Shown in pieces: positions 13,201 to 26,300 of a DNA stretch of 64,000 nt (its first letter is position 1; each line of letters opens with the position of its first letter). Below the pieces are notes generated by a model, which was not told the origin of the DNA, did not search any database, and saw only the letters and a program-made list of their open reading frames with translations. Origin of the DNA: Phytoseiulus persimilis (lineage: Eukaryota > Arthropoda > Arachnida > Mesostigmata > Phytoseiidae); the NCBI GenBank assembly GCA_037576195.1, contig CM075101.1:5022001-5086000 (forward strand). Direction: 5' to 3'. The position numbers and the translations under genes were made by a program.

Positions 13201-16200
13201 TATCGATTTCGTGGACAATTCCCTCTGTCTGGAGCTCATCGAGAAACCACCGAAGGGAATCTTGCGCCTCCTAGTTGAGGAATGCCGCATGCCAAAAGGT
13301 AGTCTGAGTTCGTCTTTGAGTTCAAGTGACTTCCCTCGTGTGGGATACGAACCCAAGAGCTGAAACAATCTTCCTCCGTGTTTCAGGGTGCGATGCGAGT
13401 TTCGTGTCGAAATTGCATTCAGAGCTGATTGAACACAACTACTACTTCAAGGGAGAAGACAGAAGGCGCTGGGAGAGCGAGTTCGGTATAAAGCACTATG
13501 CGGGAACCGTGATGTACAAGGCTCATGGCTTCTTGGAGAAAAACAAGGACGCCCAGGTAGATGCGCTTTTCGAACTAATGCTCAAGTCGTCGAACTCCTT
13601 CGTGAGGGATCTCGGGCGATTCCGTGATCTTCTTGAGATCACATTGACACGCTCCAATGAGAATCAGGTCAGTGCTCCGTCTCTGTATCAAAGAGGACGA
13701 TCCATTAGTTCTGTTCGTTGATTGAGATCGTCCGGTTTTAATTGAATGCGCGATGCTAGCAGTTGATGGAACATGCTTGTGTGCTGGACAGCATGCGCTC
13801 CCCATGCTCAGCTGAATTGATCGTGAGACTAACAGAGCCTGTCATTCAGCCAAACGGCGACACCAAAACCACGCAAATGACAATGTCGCGAACGATGAGC
13901 AAATCGAAACCCACGGTGGCTGATGCATTCCGACAGCAACTGACGGCTCTGGTCGACGTGCTACACTCGACGAATCCTTGGTACGTTCGCTGCATCAAAC
14001 CCAATGCACTGAAGAAGGCATCGTTCTATGACGAGCAACTTGTGATGGACCAACTCAAATATCTTGGCATGTTGGAAATTATCAACATTCGCCGCATGGG
14101 ATACCCAGTTCATCTTGAGCACAAGGAATTTGTGCTGAAGTACCGGTGAGGCCAACGATTCCTTCATTCACTGAAATAGCAGGATGAGCCTTTCTCTCCG
14201 TTGATAATCCTGTCTCATGAATTGTCAGATGCCCTAGCAGAGCTCATTCTTGGTACCATTCGAGGAACCTTAGTTTACGGAATTGAAAAAAGTGGAATTA
14301 TTCTTCTCTCCAGATGTTTGATGGGTGCACGACGGTATTCGATAAAACGTTCCCAGAATCCTATCGATTCGGTGAAAATCATCTTGAATTTTCTCAAAAT
14401 GAAAGATCTCGACTGGCAGATCGGGAAAACCAAAGTCTTCCTCAGAAGCTCAGTGTCGAATGTCCTCGAAGAGATGAGGAAAAACATCCTCCGCGACAGT
14501 GCAGTCACGATTCAGCGTCGTTACCGCGGCTGGAAATGCAGAAAAGGTTCGTTATGCGTTTGAAGGAACCAGGCGATTCCGGAATCTTGCAACCCTTGCG
14601 AGATCCACAGCTAAAAATCCTGCTGATGCTTCCAGAGTTCCTCAAGAAAAAAAGGGCAGCGACGATCCTACAGCAGTACTATCGAGCTCGCTGCGACAAG
14701 ATACGATTCAACAAAATGCGAAGGGCTGCTATCACGATACAGGCCTTCGTCAGAGGCATGTTTGCTCGGGTAAGCATCGCTCAAGTGGTAGATTGTGACC
14801 CAATGACCTCCGTGTGCGAGAGAAACCGTCGTCTCTGTGATCATACACATTCAACCCTTGCTAAGCTCCGGCTCCGTTCACAGGAAGTGGCTTCCGCGCT
14901 CCGCGAGCGAAAGAAAGTCGAGGAAGCATTGGAAAACGAGAGGATCCGACAGGAAAAACTTGCTCAATCCAAAGAACTACAAGAGGCTGAGGACATCATA
15001 AGAGCAGCTCAGCAAGAACTGGCCGTCATCACGGAAATGGTCCAGGTTCAACAGGCTGGACACAAACTCAACGAGATCGAGACCTCTTCAGAATCAAAAG
15101 AGAAGGACGGCGTTCAGGTTGACCTCGATCAGATGTTCTCCTTCCTCAGTGAGGTACAGCAAACACCCATGGAGGAGAAACAGATCACGGACACCACCAG
15201 CATTGCTCCTGAATCCATGGAAGACATCAGCAAGCAAGAAGAGGTTCCGCAAACGAAAGTCGATTCAGTACAACAAAATGGAGCTCCGGACGATGTGCCG
15301 CTCCGAGAAGAGCAGAAAGAGGCTCGATCGAGAGAAGTCGGAGTCGAATCGAAGGAGCCGGTGCAAGTTGTGCCGTCGACGGGATCGAAGACTGCGATCC
15401 AGATCCAAACGGAAGCTGCCAAATCGCCTCGAACAGCTTCTCCAATCAAGCCTGAGGACACAGATTCGGAGTGCAATGGAGACGACGATGAAGAGGTAAG
15501 TTCCATCCAACACCGAGACGAAACATCACGAACGTCAAATACGTCTTCACGTGGTTACATGATAAATATCTGAGTGAAAATCTGATCGTCGCTCAACAGG
15601 AGCCACCGCCTCCGCCCCCGATGCCCCCGCAGGGCTTGGGCGCGCTCCATGCTCAACAAACACTACCGCAAGAGAAGGAAAAGAACAAGCTCCAGGTGCA
15701 CACGAGCAGTCCTTTCGCGCCGCAGGCGCCTTCAACACCGGTTCGAACGCGGAATGACAGCAGCACGAACCACAGTAACGCGGAAAGTGCCACAGAAAAC
15801 GCTGAACGGGAGCTGCGACGCAAGCAGCGCGTCGAGAAGAAACTCAGCGAAATGCAGGAACAACAGGAGAATCGCAAGAGCCGCATAGCTTCCGAGCCCG
15901 CCTCAGCGACGTCGATGCTAGAGTATGCACAATTGCACTTTGCCAATCATCCGAAAGAGTTCTATCAAAGTTCGCAAACAACTCAAGTCATGCGCACGCT
16001 GACTCGGCGAAGGAAGACCATAACGAATTCGGAAGCCGTGCCCTTCGAGGAAATGATCACGTACTGCAAACAAGGTGCCATTCCCGGGCCTCATCTGAAA
16101 TCCATAAATGACTCCGAAATGATTCAGAACGCGTGCAGCAACTTCAAAGATCTCTGTGAGTTTCTTCCGGTGTTTCGGAACTGATGTATCATCGGACGGA

Positions 16201-19200
16201 GCTCTGAGAGCTGCGAATACAGATGGCCAACGCCCGAGGCAAAGTTTCGAGCTGTTTCTAGGCTCCAGATATGATGTATCGAGATATTCCCAGACATGGA
16301 CCCGCGGGAGGGCAGTGGTACCCGCTCCCGGCAAAAATCTCGGCTCCAGTTCACCTGGCACCTGTTGGCTCTAAATCTAAGCTCTTATTCCTAACAGGTA
16401 AATACGTCAAAGGAGACATGCATTCCGACGGAGAAATGCTATACATTCAAACGGTTTGCCAACTAGGCATAGAAAATGAGCTGCTCCGGGATGAAATCCT
16501 GGTTCAAATCATTCGTCAAGCAACGGGGAATCCTCTAGGACGAGACGCTTTGAGTCGTTTGTGGCTCCTCGCAGCTTGCTCCATCGGTTGCTTCAAGCCG
16601 AGCAAGATACTCCTGAAGGTAAGATCGCAGAGACGTCCATCCGAATCACTGGAATTGCCGGCTACCTACCTGATATTTCTTATCGTGCCGCTATGTCCTT
16701 GCAGTACTTCAGCGCCATCGTGCGTGAGCGCGCTAACGACGAGACAGAAGATGTGGATGTTCGATCATTTGCACAGTACGCTCTCAACGAGCTGAATGCT
16801 GCCGGAACCAGTGTTGTGGGCCGACGGTGTCCGCCCTCTCAGCACGAAGTGGACGTGAGTTCGACCAGATCGCCGTACTGGAATCGATCTCGAGTTGCTT
16901 GGATTTCACCAAGTTTCTTTCCCGCAGAATCGGTGATATCGCTAAAACTTCTTTCCCCCACAACTTCAGGCCGTGCGTCGACGAGAGCCGCTACTTTGTC
17001 GCCTGTATCTGATGGACGGGCGCAGCAAGGCTGTGGAAGTGCAGGCATCGACAACGGTGTTGCAAGCCACGAAAGCCCTAGCTGAAAAGATCGGTCTCAA
17101 AAATACAGAGGGCTGGACTATCTACGAATATAACCCTGACAGGCACCAAGCTTTGAAAGCGTACGACTACATCGCCGACATCGTCTACCAGTGGGAATTG
17201 TGAGTCCAGTCTGCTGGAATACCCTCTTGATCAGTTGTTAAACTACTATGCCTGACCCGTTGATCCTTCTCGACTGTTTCGAATGATGACGAACTCATGC
17301 TTCGATCAGTGGGATGCTCACGGTATACCACGAATGAATTACAGCCACAAGCGCACCTCCGCGCAGCTGACCAAGTACTCGAGTGTGACGAAAAAGACGG
17401 CAGGCCTTGCTGTAGGTGCAGGGGACTGCAGATTCCTTTTCAAGAAACGACTTTTCAAAGCGATCCGTGAGATTCCTCAAGATCCTATCGAGGTTGATCT
17501 GCTATATGCTCAAGTCGTTCACGACGTCGTCAACGTACGTAGCGTCGAGTGATAACCAAGCTCAGATGCCCCAATGATCTTGGTTCAGCGAATGTTCCGC
17601 GCTCAAACTCCCGCAGATACAATAACGAGATCGTTAAATATCCCATTCGCAGATGGACTACTATCCCGTGATGGAGCGCGTTGCTCTCCAATTGGCGGGA
17701 TTACAAGCGAGAGTAATACTGGGAGAGCCAGGTCAGACAACTCCAGAAGATAATTTGGAGAAGTTTGGGAAGAATTTGCCCGGATATCTCCCACGGCGGA
17801 TCCGGGATCGTCGGAGTGAACTGGAATTCTCCCAGGCCATCGCAGCCGCATATAAAGCCTACGGAAAAGATAAATCTGAACTTGTATGCAAGGTGTGTGC
17901 CTCGACAATACTCGATTCGCCCCCACGGTCGCCTGTCGATTCCTTGAGGGTCCCTTGACTGGTTCAGGCGTCATCACCCAAATTTATCCTCGTGTTTATT
18001 CCTCAGGTGTGGTACTTGTCGATAGTTATGCAGTACCCGCTGTACGGCACCACGTTGTACCCCGTCAAGTGCCGCGGCTTCTTAACCTACGATCATCAAA
18101 TGTTGCTCGGCATTTCGGCTGAGGGTGTTTTGTTGGTGAATGCCGAGACGAAAAGTATCCTGAACGCGTACCGTTACAACGAGCTCGAAAGTGTTCGTGT
18201 TGCCAGCGACGAAGATAGCATCACGTTCACTCTACCCAAAGATGTGCCTGGTAAGTGACTCGATCGATCGGACGAAGGCGATCTGTGATTCTGATCCTTA
18301 TTCGACAGACGGGTGGCTGATTCTTCTCTGATTACAGACATTCATAAGTGCTACATGTTCGAAACTAGAGAAAAGATGGATATAGCCAATCTGATTTCTT
18401 CGTATGCGCCGAGCATCGCTAGCTGGCTTAAACCGACCTTCGAGGTCAACGTCAAAACGCGCCTGGCGTTTGAAGATCGAATGAAGCTCCATCAGGAAGT
18501 CTTGAAGTGCCGTAAAAACGTCGTCGACACTGGTTTACTCAACAAACCCGACCAAGAGACAGGCAATATCTTCAAGAATACACTACGGAAGTAAGTCACC
18601 GACCTCTGGGGTACTCGAGTCGAGGGTTCTGGGGGCGCTCGGGAAGCCAACCGCTCACTCCATCGATCGCTTCCAGGTTCCACAAAGGCGCAACGAAATA
18701 CAGCACTCTCCGACAGGAGTACGCCGCGGAGGGTTACAAGTCGTTTGGACACGAGTATTGGGCTTTCAGCAGGATGCCTCTAGGCCACTCGCTGTTGGTG
18801 ATCTCCGATCCGGAACTTGAGAGCACAGCGCGGCGCCTGTTCTCATGCATACTAATATTCTCAGGGCTTCTAGAAGAAGACGACGATTGGCACGGCCAGA
18901 GGGACCTGATCCAAATGGCTCAATGGATCGTCGAGTGCGGGATGCGTCGAGATACACTTCTGAACGAGCTGTTCCTCCAGCTCATAAAACAGACCACCGA
19001 TCATCCTGAGCCGAACAGTAGGGCCAACGTGCGACATTGGCAACTGCTGGCGTTACTGTGCTCTTTGGTGCTCCCAACTCAGAAACACATTCTGCATTAC
19101 TTGCACGCACACCTTAAACATTGTGCCATGGATGTCGTGACCGAAGAAGGTCAGTTTGCTCAATTCTCGCTGAAATGCCTGTTGAGAACAATGGAAACTC

Positions 19201-20360
19201 GGGGTCGAAAGTGGCCCCCGTCCCGCGAGGAAGTCTCCTGCACGACGAGGAGACACCCGTGCAGGACGAGGATACAGTTCCTCGACGGTCAGCTCCAACA
19301 AGTCGACTTCGATCCGTGCACGAGCGCTCAGGAGGTTGTCACGGTAATCAAGCGGCGACTGAATTTGCGCCAGGACGCCGAAGGCTACTCCCTGTACGAG
19401 GTGATCGGTACCACCGAACGTGCGATGGCACCGGCCGAAAAGCTGGGTGACACACTGTCGAAATGGGAGAGATGGACGCAACAACAGCAGATCAAGAAAG
19501 AGGCTGCAGCAGCGACCGGTGCTAATAGCGAGTTCAACAACAACGCGAAGGACGATCTCAAGCCGCAAAAGCAGCAAATTTTCTTGTTCAAGAAACACCT
19601 TGTCATTGACACACTCGTTGACCTGACCGATCCGGTCGAAGAAGAACTCATTTTCCATCAGCTTGTGTATAACATCCGACTGGATCGGTTCCCAATAAAT
19701 TCACAGGAAGCCATAATGCTATGCTCGTTGCGTGCTCAGCTGGACTACGGCGACTATAAAGGGGACACAATCGTGGACTACCGCAAAGTAATGGCCCAGT
19801 GTTTACCGATGCGACTGTTGAAACAACTTTCAGCCGACGCGGTTGTGGCCCAACATCAGATCCTGAGCGGGATGACCGTCTCACAGAGCAAGGGAGCCTT
19901 CCTAGCCCTTTTGCGCAGCTGGCCGCTATGGGGCAGTAGCATTTTCGAAGTTCAGCAAAGCACCACGTGCTCGTGGCCGAAGCTTCTCTGGCTCGCGGTC
20001 GACCAGACCGGCCTCCACCTGCTGGAGATCCGAACTCGAAACGTGCTGTGCACGTGCGAGTATGAGAACATTGTTAACTACTCACCGTCACTGAACTCGA
20101 TCATCGTATTCACGCAGAGCCAACGACATCTGGATCATTCGGAGACTCAGACCTCTCATCCGCAACGCCAGAAAGGATCCAAGTACATTTTCAACACAAA
20201 TCAAGCCCTTCAAATAGCCCACCTCATCAAGGACTACGTGAACGCTTTGCAGCTCAAGCGCAAACCGCGCGAGTGCAAGCGAGCCGTTACGACAACCCTC
20301 GACACGTCGGATCGTTGGGGAGGGACCTACGGACGGAATCTGTACACCGACATCATATAA
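10251..20360 (+). CDS. Unconventional MyTH4-FERM myosin (class XV/XXII-like)
   Basis: Actin-based motor with a tandem MyTH4-FERM tail, expected at filopodia or other actin protrusions with microtubule- or membrane-linked cargo. Proposed exons: 10251-10254, 10972-11075, 11396-11458, 11578-11667, 11746-11990, 12118-12385, 12478-12714, 12826-13089, 13172-13298, 13387-13667, 13763-14145, 14314-14546, 14636-14769, 14884-15495, 15600-16155, 16398-16618, 16705-16854, 16970-17199, 17345-17534, 17653-17892, 18007-18250, 18338-18590, 18677-20360. Phases agree throughout, giving 2,270 residues. Motor about 1-733 (P-loop GESGAGKT 99-106, switch I 152-160, DIFGFE 384-389), three IQ motifs about 750-811, charged helix, acidic linker, polyproline at about 1017, MyTH4-FERM about 1120-1709, MyTH4-FERM about 1725-2250. 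No SH3 lies between the two tail halves, unlike myosin VIIa. This favours the class XXII/XV (Drosophila Myo10A/Sisyphus) type, but the exact class is unsettled. The 4-nt first exon (ATG-G) is the least certain. The protein ends T-D-I-I. Confidence 0.9.
10972..14546 (+). CDS. Myosin motor domain and first IQ motif (exons 2-12)
   Basis: Exons 2-12 encode the ATPase and actin-binding head. The start resembles the family block GV-D-M-x-x-L. Exon 5 carries the P-loop and the N-x-N-S-S-R-F-G-K switch I. Exon 8 carries switch II DIFGFE and the [11 protein letters not shown] block. Exon 11 carries [10 protein letters not shown], a highly conserved myosin signature. Exon 12 ends the converter with [10 protein letters not shown] and begins the first IQ motif. 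All catalytic signatures are intact. The introns in this part are 78-170 bp except the one between exons 2 and 3 (320 bp), with GTNNGT-type donors. Confidence 0.93.
14636..15495 (+). CDS. Myosin neck, charged helix and acidic linker (exons 13-14)
   Basis: Exon 13 completes the neck with two more IQ motifs ([11 protein letters not shown] and I-T-I-Q-A-F-V-R-G). Exon 14 opens with about 60 residues rich in Glu, Arg and Lys, which could form a coiled coil or single alpha-helix. It then runs into a Gln/Glu/Ser-rich acidic region of about 130 residues that is probably disordered. The splice phase (0) matches on both sides. Confidence 0.88.
15600..18590 (+). CDS. Myosin first MyTH4-FERM unit (exons 15-22)
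   Basis: Exon 15 begins E-P-P-P-P-P-P, a possible profilin, SH3 or EVH1 ligand, then a basic helix and the start of MyTH4 (M-L-E-Y-A-Q-L-H-F). Exon 16 has the MyTH4 core [12 protein letters not shown], and exon 17 completes the domain. Exon 18 starts the FERM F1 ubiquitin-like lobe. Exons 19-20 cover the rest of F1 and F2. Exons 21-22 form F3, including G-F-L-T-Y-D and C-Y-M-F-E-T-R. The acceptor of exon 19 (before 17345) has a poor pyrimidine tract and was chosen because it alone restores phase. Confidence 0.86.
18677..20360 (+). CDS. Myosin second MyTH4-FERM unit and C-terminus (exon 23)
   Basis: One 1,684-nt exon, unusually long for this gene, encodes the whole distal MyTH4 ([12 protein letters not shown]) and FERM domain ([11 protein letters not shown], then [14 protein letters not shown]). 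It follows the first FERM directly, without an SH3. A Gln/Ala/Asn-rich insert lies within the distal F1-F2 region near 19.47-19.56 kb. The stop is TAA at 20358-20360. The final residues D-I-I fit a class III PDZ-ligand pattern (acidic-x-hydrophobic), which is inference. The contrast with the 22 short upstream exons suggests intron loss here or intron gain elsewhere. Confidence 0.92.
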
Positions 20361-23300
20361 TCATCGAACAAAAATCAAACGTGACATTCTTGAATCATGG
20401 CCTTAAGAAGCAACCTTTGGAATCTCGAATCGACTCAACTGATTCAAATGCTGGTGTTTCTCCGCTCGTGGCCTGGAAACCAGATGTCACAGGATCGCTA
20501 CTTGCAGAGGAGTATGCGAGAAACCCGAAGAATAGGTTCACGCGCGACGCCAGAGACCGGGTGACGTGAGGCGAGCTCCCGGGAAGGTGCCATGTAGGTA
20601 AACTCCGAGTCCACTTCCAATTCCACAATAGGACTGCGGATAGGTAGCGACAGATGAGACGGACTGTCCACTGAAGGCGTGAATGGGAAAACCCACAAAC
20701 AGGCTCACTGAAACTGTGCCATAACGCGTCATCGACTCATCGGTAGCTAGTGGATCGCCTACGGCGAGGCTGACGAAGAGGTCGGAGTCAGAGCTAATTC
20801 AACCCCAACGAAACGCGGCATTCAGCCGTAGTCGTTCGCACACTTTCGTACGAATACTTTTACTTAGTACTCGATTGTGAACCCATAATACCTGACATCG
20901 TCGCGGTGGCTCTCGAACTGGTTCGCAATCTTGCCTTGTTTTGATGTACTCGGTTTCGGATCTATGCCGATTTCATGAAGGTATTCCGAATAAGAATTCC
21001 CGGATGCACGATTGTGGCACCTGGTTCGAGGCCCGTCTAACTTGACTGCCTACAGAGTCTGCGGTGGTGTGAAAATTCACTTGAGCCATTGTGTGCGGTC
21101 TTGAACGCTTGTGTAGAGAGTCGGGACAGGAGAAAATGAGGGTTTGAGGAACAAATGATGTGGGATCTAAATATAGTAACTCCATCGAAAGGAGAGGCCA
21201 TATCGTCGGTATGATGTATTGGGATGAAGAATGTGTCGATCCCGAACGGGACAACGAAAGCCCAGCCACACCTAGGCTGGTTAAAGTCATTCGCGACATT
21301 TATAGATTCATAGGTAACTATTTATCGGTCTGATCATTCAATAATTGTCTCCAACCCGTATAGAGTACAACTTAACTGGTGCGGATTGTGGCGTAGGTTG
21401 CGCGCAACTTTTCCAAAGTCTATCGAAGCCTGTCGACTGTGCCATCACCCACTTGAAAGGGTGAGATAGTTCTTCCTCTCGCATTTTGATCTGCTCGCTT
21501 TGCGGATCCCTTTCATTCAGAGCAGATGAAATTTCTCGGGATCAGCGTATTAGGATTAGAGGGGCGAATATTTTGCGGCTTCGCAGCCCTTCAGGACAAC
21601 GAGGCTTCGATGTTTGTTCATCCTCGAAGCTCATCCTCAGCTGAGTAGAAGAAACAAACGAGACGGAAACTTTTGCAATAACGGGCGGATAAGCGCCAAA
21701 CTCCGCGAGAATTTCGCGTCTTCGCGAAAAAGAGCAATCGATCCAAATTGAGCCAGGCTTAACTGAACGCAGAAGAGGAGGTTGAAGGGCTCAGTACCCG
21801 TAGAACATCCGGGCGGGTTTCACGAGGCTCCAGAGGCATATTGTGAGGTGCCAAAGATCCTGGAGAATAATTGCCAAGAACTTTCCGAGCAGGTATTGAT
21901 TCTAGTCGCGCTTGCATACTGACTGTGAATGGTCGAAGATTCAGCCGTAAAGCCGCTCGCGTGGCCCGTGAAACTCGGGTCGTCTTCGATACTGTTCTCA
22001 GAAGGGTGGCTGTATCAGCAGAGCCTCGGATCCGCTTACGAAGCTCTGAATTCCGAAAGTGCGGTTGCCTATATTTCTTTTTCCGAGGAAAAATCTTCCG
22101 ATGATTGAGTGATGGGAAACTCGAATGATTTTCCGCAACGATTGCAGTTTAAAACTGGTGATAGTTGAATTGAAGCCCTCTTGGCGTTCGGGTGGAGCTC
22201 GATATGAGACCGTCTTGTGCTCAGAAAAAGGAGCGACCTCCATTTATGTACGAGGGCGATGATGTATCCATAAGTTTTTCTTTTACCTTGGTTATCAGTT
22301 AATGCTCGGTGATTCGGTTAACGATGCTTTGTGATGTGAGAAAATCCATGGAATACCGAATAAAAACAAAATGACTTGAACGTAGACCCAAGTGTTGTTG
22401 ATGCTTTCTACCGATAGTCTACGAATATACTGACTTCCTCCCTGTTTTCCAGCTACATCGAATTCTTGCAGTTGGGAGTGACGCTTGCTACGCGAGCTCT
22501 CGGCTGACTATCTCTCGAAATCCATCACTTCCTCAGAAAACAGGGTGTCCCGGAAGGCTTAAATCGAGATATCTGAGTCGGATTGATAACTGAGACGAGG
22601 AGATCTTAGAATACCATAGTCGAATGTAGTCCTGAAAAATTCTGATACGAATAGACAAAGGGTCTGAGAGCGTTCTGCGAGAGAAAGTCGTATTGGGAAG
22701 AGCTCGATGCCTGACGAGGAAACGAGCAAACTGCTGCGCTAGAATCTGGGTAGCCTGGAGTGGAAGATTGGAGAACCGATGACTGAGAAAAGGAAATCCG
22801 CAGCTTCATCCGCCAAACTCGTTCAGACTCCCCCTCATCTGGTACCGCTGAGGACGGATTCGAAACGAGAGGGAAATGACTGTTTATCAACCTCCCCTCG
22901 AATGGGAAGAGGACAACATCAAGATCAGAGGCATTCGCTCGGGAGTCCGTAGCATGAGCTGCCGAGGATGAAAGTCTCCTGAAGACAGTGGAGGGTGCTG
23001 AGTTAGATAGGATAGAAAGTGAGCCGAGAGAGAGCAAGAGATTCGAGAAGAGCGTGACCGAACGATTAAAGCTGAATCCGGGATTAAGCTGAAACTGATC
23101 AGCGCCCGGGACAGGATCGTGATTCGAGGGGGGGGAAATTTGCGCCCCCCCCCCCTCTTGCACACGTTGTGGCTCGCTCCTACCCAATCCAAGACACTTC
23201 CTCCTACGACTATCTGTGTCCCATTCATGGTGGAAAGGAACTGTGGCATGCTTATCCAAGACTCGTTCACCGCCATCTCAGTCGGGTTTTTCCAGAGAAT

Positions 23301-26300
23301 GACCCCATGAATCCTTTCAAAAACTTTGACAGCGTGTCGAGAGGCACCCAATAATCCTGTGTACCCTTCCCGGAACACCTCGGCGGCTTTGGTTAGGATG
23401 GATGGGTTTTCGCCCTCCATGCGAACTCCTTGGAATCCATTCTCTGAATGTTCCATGCAGCGGTATGGGCTCGCCGCGCTCCATATCCTTACGATTCCCT
23501 GTTTCGTATGGGATAAATCAGACTGGGGGTCGTGGCTGAGCGGCGAGCAAACACTTCTCCATCGTGGCGGCATTCGTCATAGGATCTATCTCCAATGCTC
23601 GCATGTTCGCAGATTCTCGACCTGACCCGATGGAAATAGGTTGAGCCCTCAAAAATATTCATCGTCGCGGTTCTTGTCCCTGGTATTAAACGCAACCCTT
23701 TGAAGTTTTCCTCGTGGATGCTGAGTACCTTAACGACGTAGAAAATTTATAGTTGAGCGAGAACACATTGCATAACTTCTGAGTTCATATCTCGTCTGCC
23801 AATAAGCGAATGAAGTCCCACGGGGTAGCCCATTCCGAGATGCTCACAGAGGAAAGACTACGCAGAGTCTAAAGCAGAGTTCGCGGCCCCGTAGACTTTC
23901 GCGAAAGGCAAAGAATACCACGAATGCGATGAGGTCTAGATCACGATCTCGACAAGTTCTTTGCTCACTTGTTCTGTGGTCGTTATTCTTCCGGTTCCTA
24001 CAAGCACTACTGAGAGGCCAGTTTCCAGAATAAATAAGAGGGTCATCATGGAAGAGAAATGCTCAGCGATCCAGCTCCGCTGAAAAAGTATAGCATGCCG
24101 ACATTTTCCTTGAACGAAGCCTTAGAGTGGCCTGAATATTCGGCGCCTGCGGTTCTGTTGAATGCGACGCCGTCTGCGAAATAGCATCTCGTTCCGGAGG
24201 CGAACGCGCCCTGCGGGTATCGAACCCATCTACCATAGATTGCGAGGCCGCGGCCCTGAACCCACATCACACTCACTCCTCTCCGGGCACAGCAGAGAAC
24301 CAATTAGGAGACGGGTGAAGCTCTCGTTGAAGTCACACGAAGACCGGATGGCGCTGGTTCACTGTGATTTCGACCTGGATTCTGAAGAACCGATCGCTTA
24401 CTCCACACTGCCTCACACCTCAAGAAGTTCCTCGCCTGATTCTGTGCAAACCTTTTGCGCGGACACCATGGTCGTTGGCATACGTCGTGAACAAATGGCG
24501 AGCGCTCCACGTATGATGATTTCCTCCTTCACGTGGATCAGGCACGAGCGACTACACCGGAGATGGGATTCGGCGTCACGATGGCCGATCGCAATGCCGT
24601 TCAGTCACTTCAGAGTGTCATTTCGGCTACGAATACATCAGTTCTGATTGAGCCAATTCTTTTTCGAGTGTTTGTATACTAGGACTCCCGATCGGAGCCT
24701 GGAAGCTCCCAAATCGCTGTGCTACCCTTCGGAATCTCCACTGAGGGAACGCGCAGAGTTTTGTATCCCCACTGACTAGCTCGATATGCCTCCTCAGGTC
24801 CTCACCGGCCGACGACTCCCAGGATCTCAATGGCGACATGCTGCTCGATGAAACGGCTTCAAAACTTTGCTCCCGACCGGAGCCGCATTCGGGCCGGCCT
24901 CTCGAGTCGCATGAGCCCCGTGCGTCGGTAGAAAGGCCACAGCGAAAGAAAGACGGGGCTGGATGACCATCCAAGGTTGGCAGCCTTGAGCACTGAACAT
25001 CGACTAGGGACATGTTATCATTGCTCAAAACACCCTCCAAGGTCAGGTTTTTCAGAGGCGCTCCGATTTGGCCAAAAAAGAGCGCTCTGGACGAGGAGGC
25101 TGGCATTTCACAGACGTTCTGATCGTTCATGGAGGAGAGCTCCCATACTGTGATAACGTGCAGATCTGGGAAACCGCTCGCAGCAGTGTTCCCTGCCGAC
25201 AGAACCGAGAATAATTCATTGAATCTCCGTGTACCACTTTCGACTTGTGTATCGTTCCAACAGAATGCATATGAAACGGTGAGAATGTGGAGCCAAGCCG
25301 GCAAGCTAGATATTGATATTGACCAGAGCTTGGAGTTTCAAGCAGTCATCATTGTGTACCTCCCGTATATCTAAATAGGGAGATGGATGAATGAGTATTT
25401 GATAGCTGAATTTATCAGTTCTCATGGCAATCAGGCATAGTTATGAATTCATCCATTATCTACCATTAAATCCATGGATGATGATTGCTGAATCCTGCCT
25501 GAACTTTCAAGCTCTATTGATCACCATGGAGCAGAACCTCGAAGATACCATCGAGAGGACACGAGCTGCTCTGCTTGCCATGAGTTCCGATAGGGAACCT
25601 GTTTGGGCACTCTGAATTCCTGCGCCTCAGAATATGCGGACTCGGGAACCTGATGCGCATCGTCACCGGGAGGAGCCGTGACGACAGTCTGGAGAAGCGG
25701 GCGGGCGGCCGCGGACACGTGCTGCAATCAATCGTCGCGAGAGAATATCCAAACCATTTCCGCGAATTCTCCTGCCACGGCCTGCGGCTGTGTCGCGGTG
25801 AAATCACGGTCGCTACGATCACTGCGGAGAAACCTCCCAAGGATCGTATTTTTTTTTCCACTGCCATAATGGAAAAATTGCAAAGTACCACCCAAGTCCG
25901 CTGCGCGAGAGGACAGGAGCTGCCGGAAACCCAAGAATCTACCTAAGATTGCCTTCTCAGAGCATACCCCGAGGTCACTACAGAACAGCCCCTCCCCATG
26001 GGGTTTCAATCATTGACGTCTCGAACGAGTCGCTCTCAGATGTTCTTGCCTAAGACCAATGTATTGTATCCGGCTATTTTAAGACCAGAGCCTGGAAGTT
26101 CAAGTGTTTCATCGAAATTCTCCCTTCATCGCAAGGGATCAATCTCAGGTGCTTGATTTATATCAGAATTACTTATGAACAACGGAGCTCGGAATGGATG
26201 AATCATTTGGTTCGCGGTTTTTGGTAGACTTGGTAGAAATGCTTCAGGGGCACCATGTAGAACAAACCCGTATCTCATATTTCGCGAGTAAAGGTAACTG

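Noticed and set aside
18250-18677. SH3 domain between the two myosin tail halves (as in myosin VIIa)
   Set aside because: Exon 22 finishes the FERM F3 lobe and exon 23 enters MyTH4 within about 15 residues, so there is no room for an SH3.
24627-25304. 225-codon minus-strand open frame
   Set aside because: No family motif and no clear splice context. It stays unassigned.
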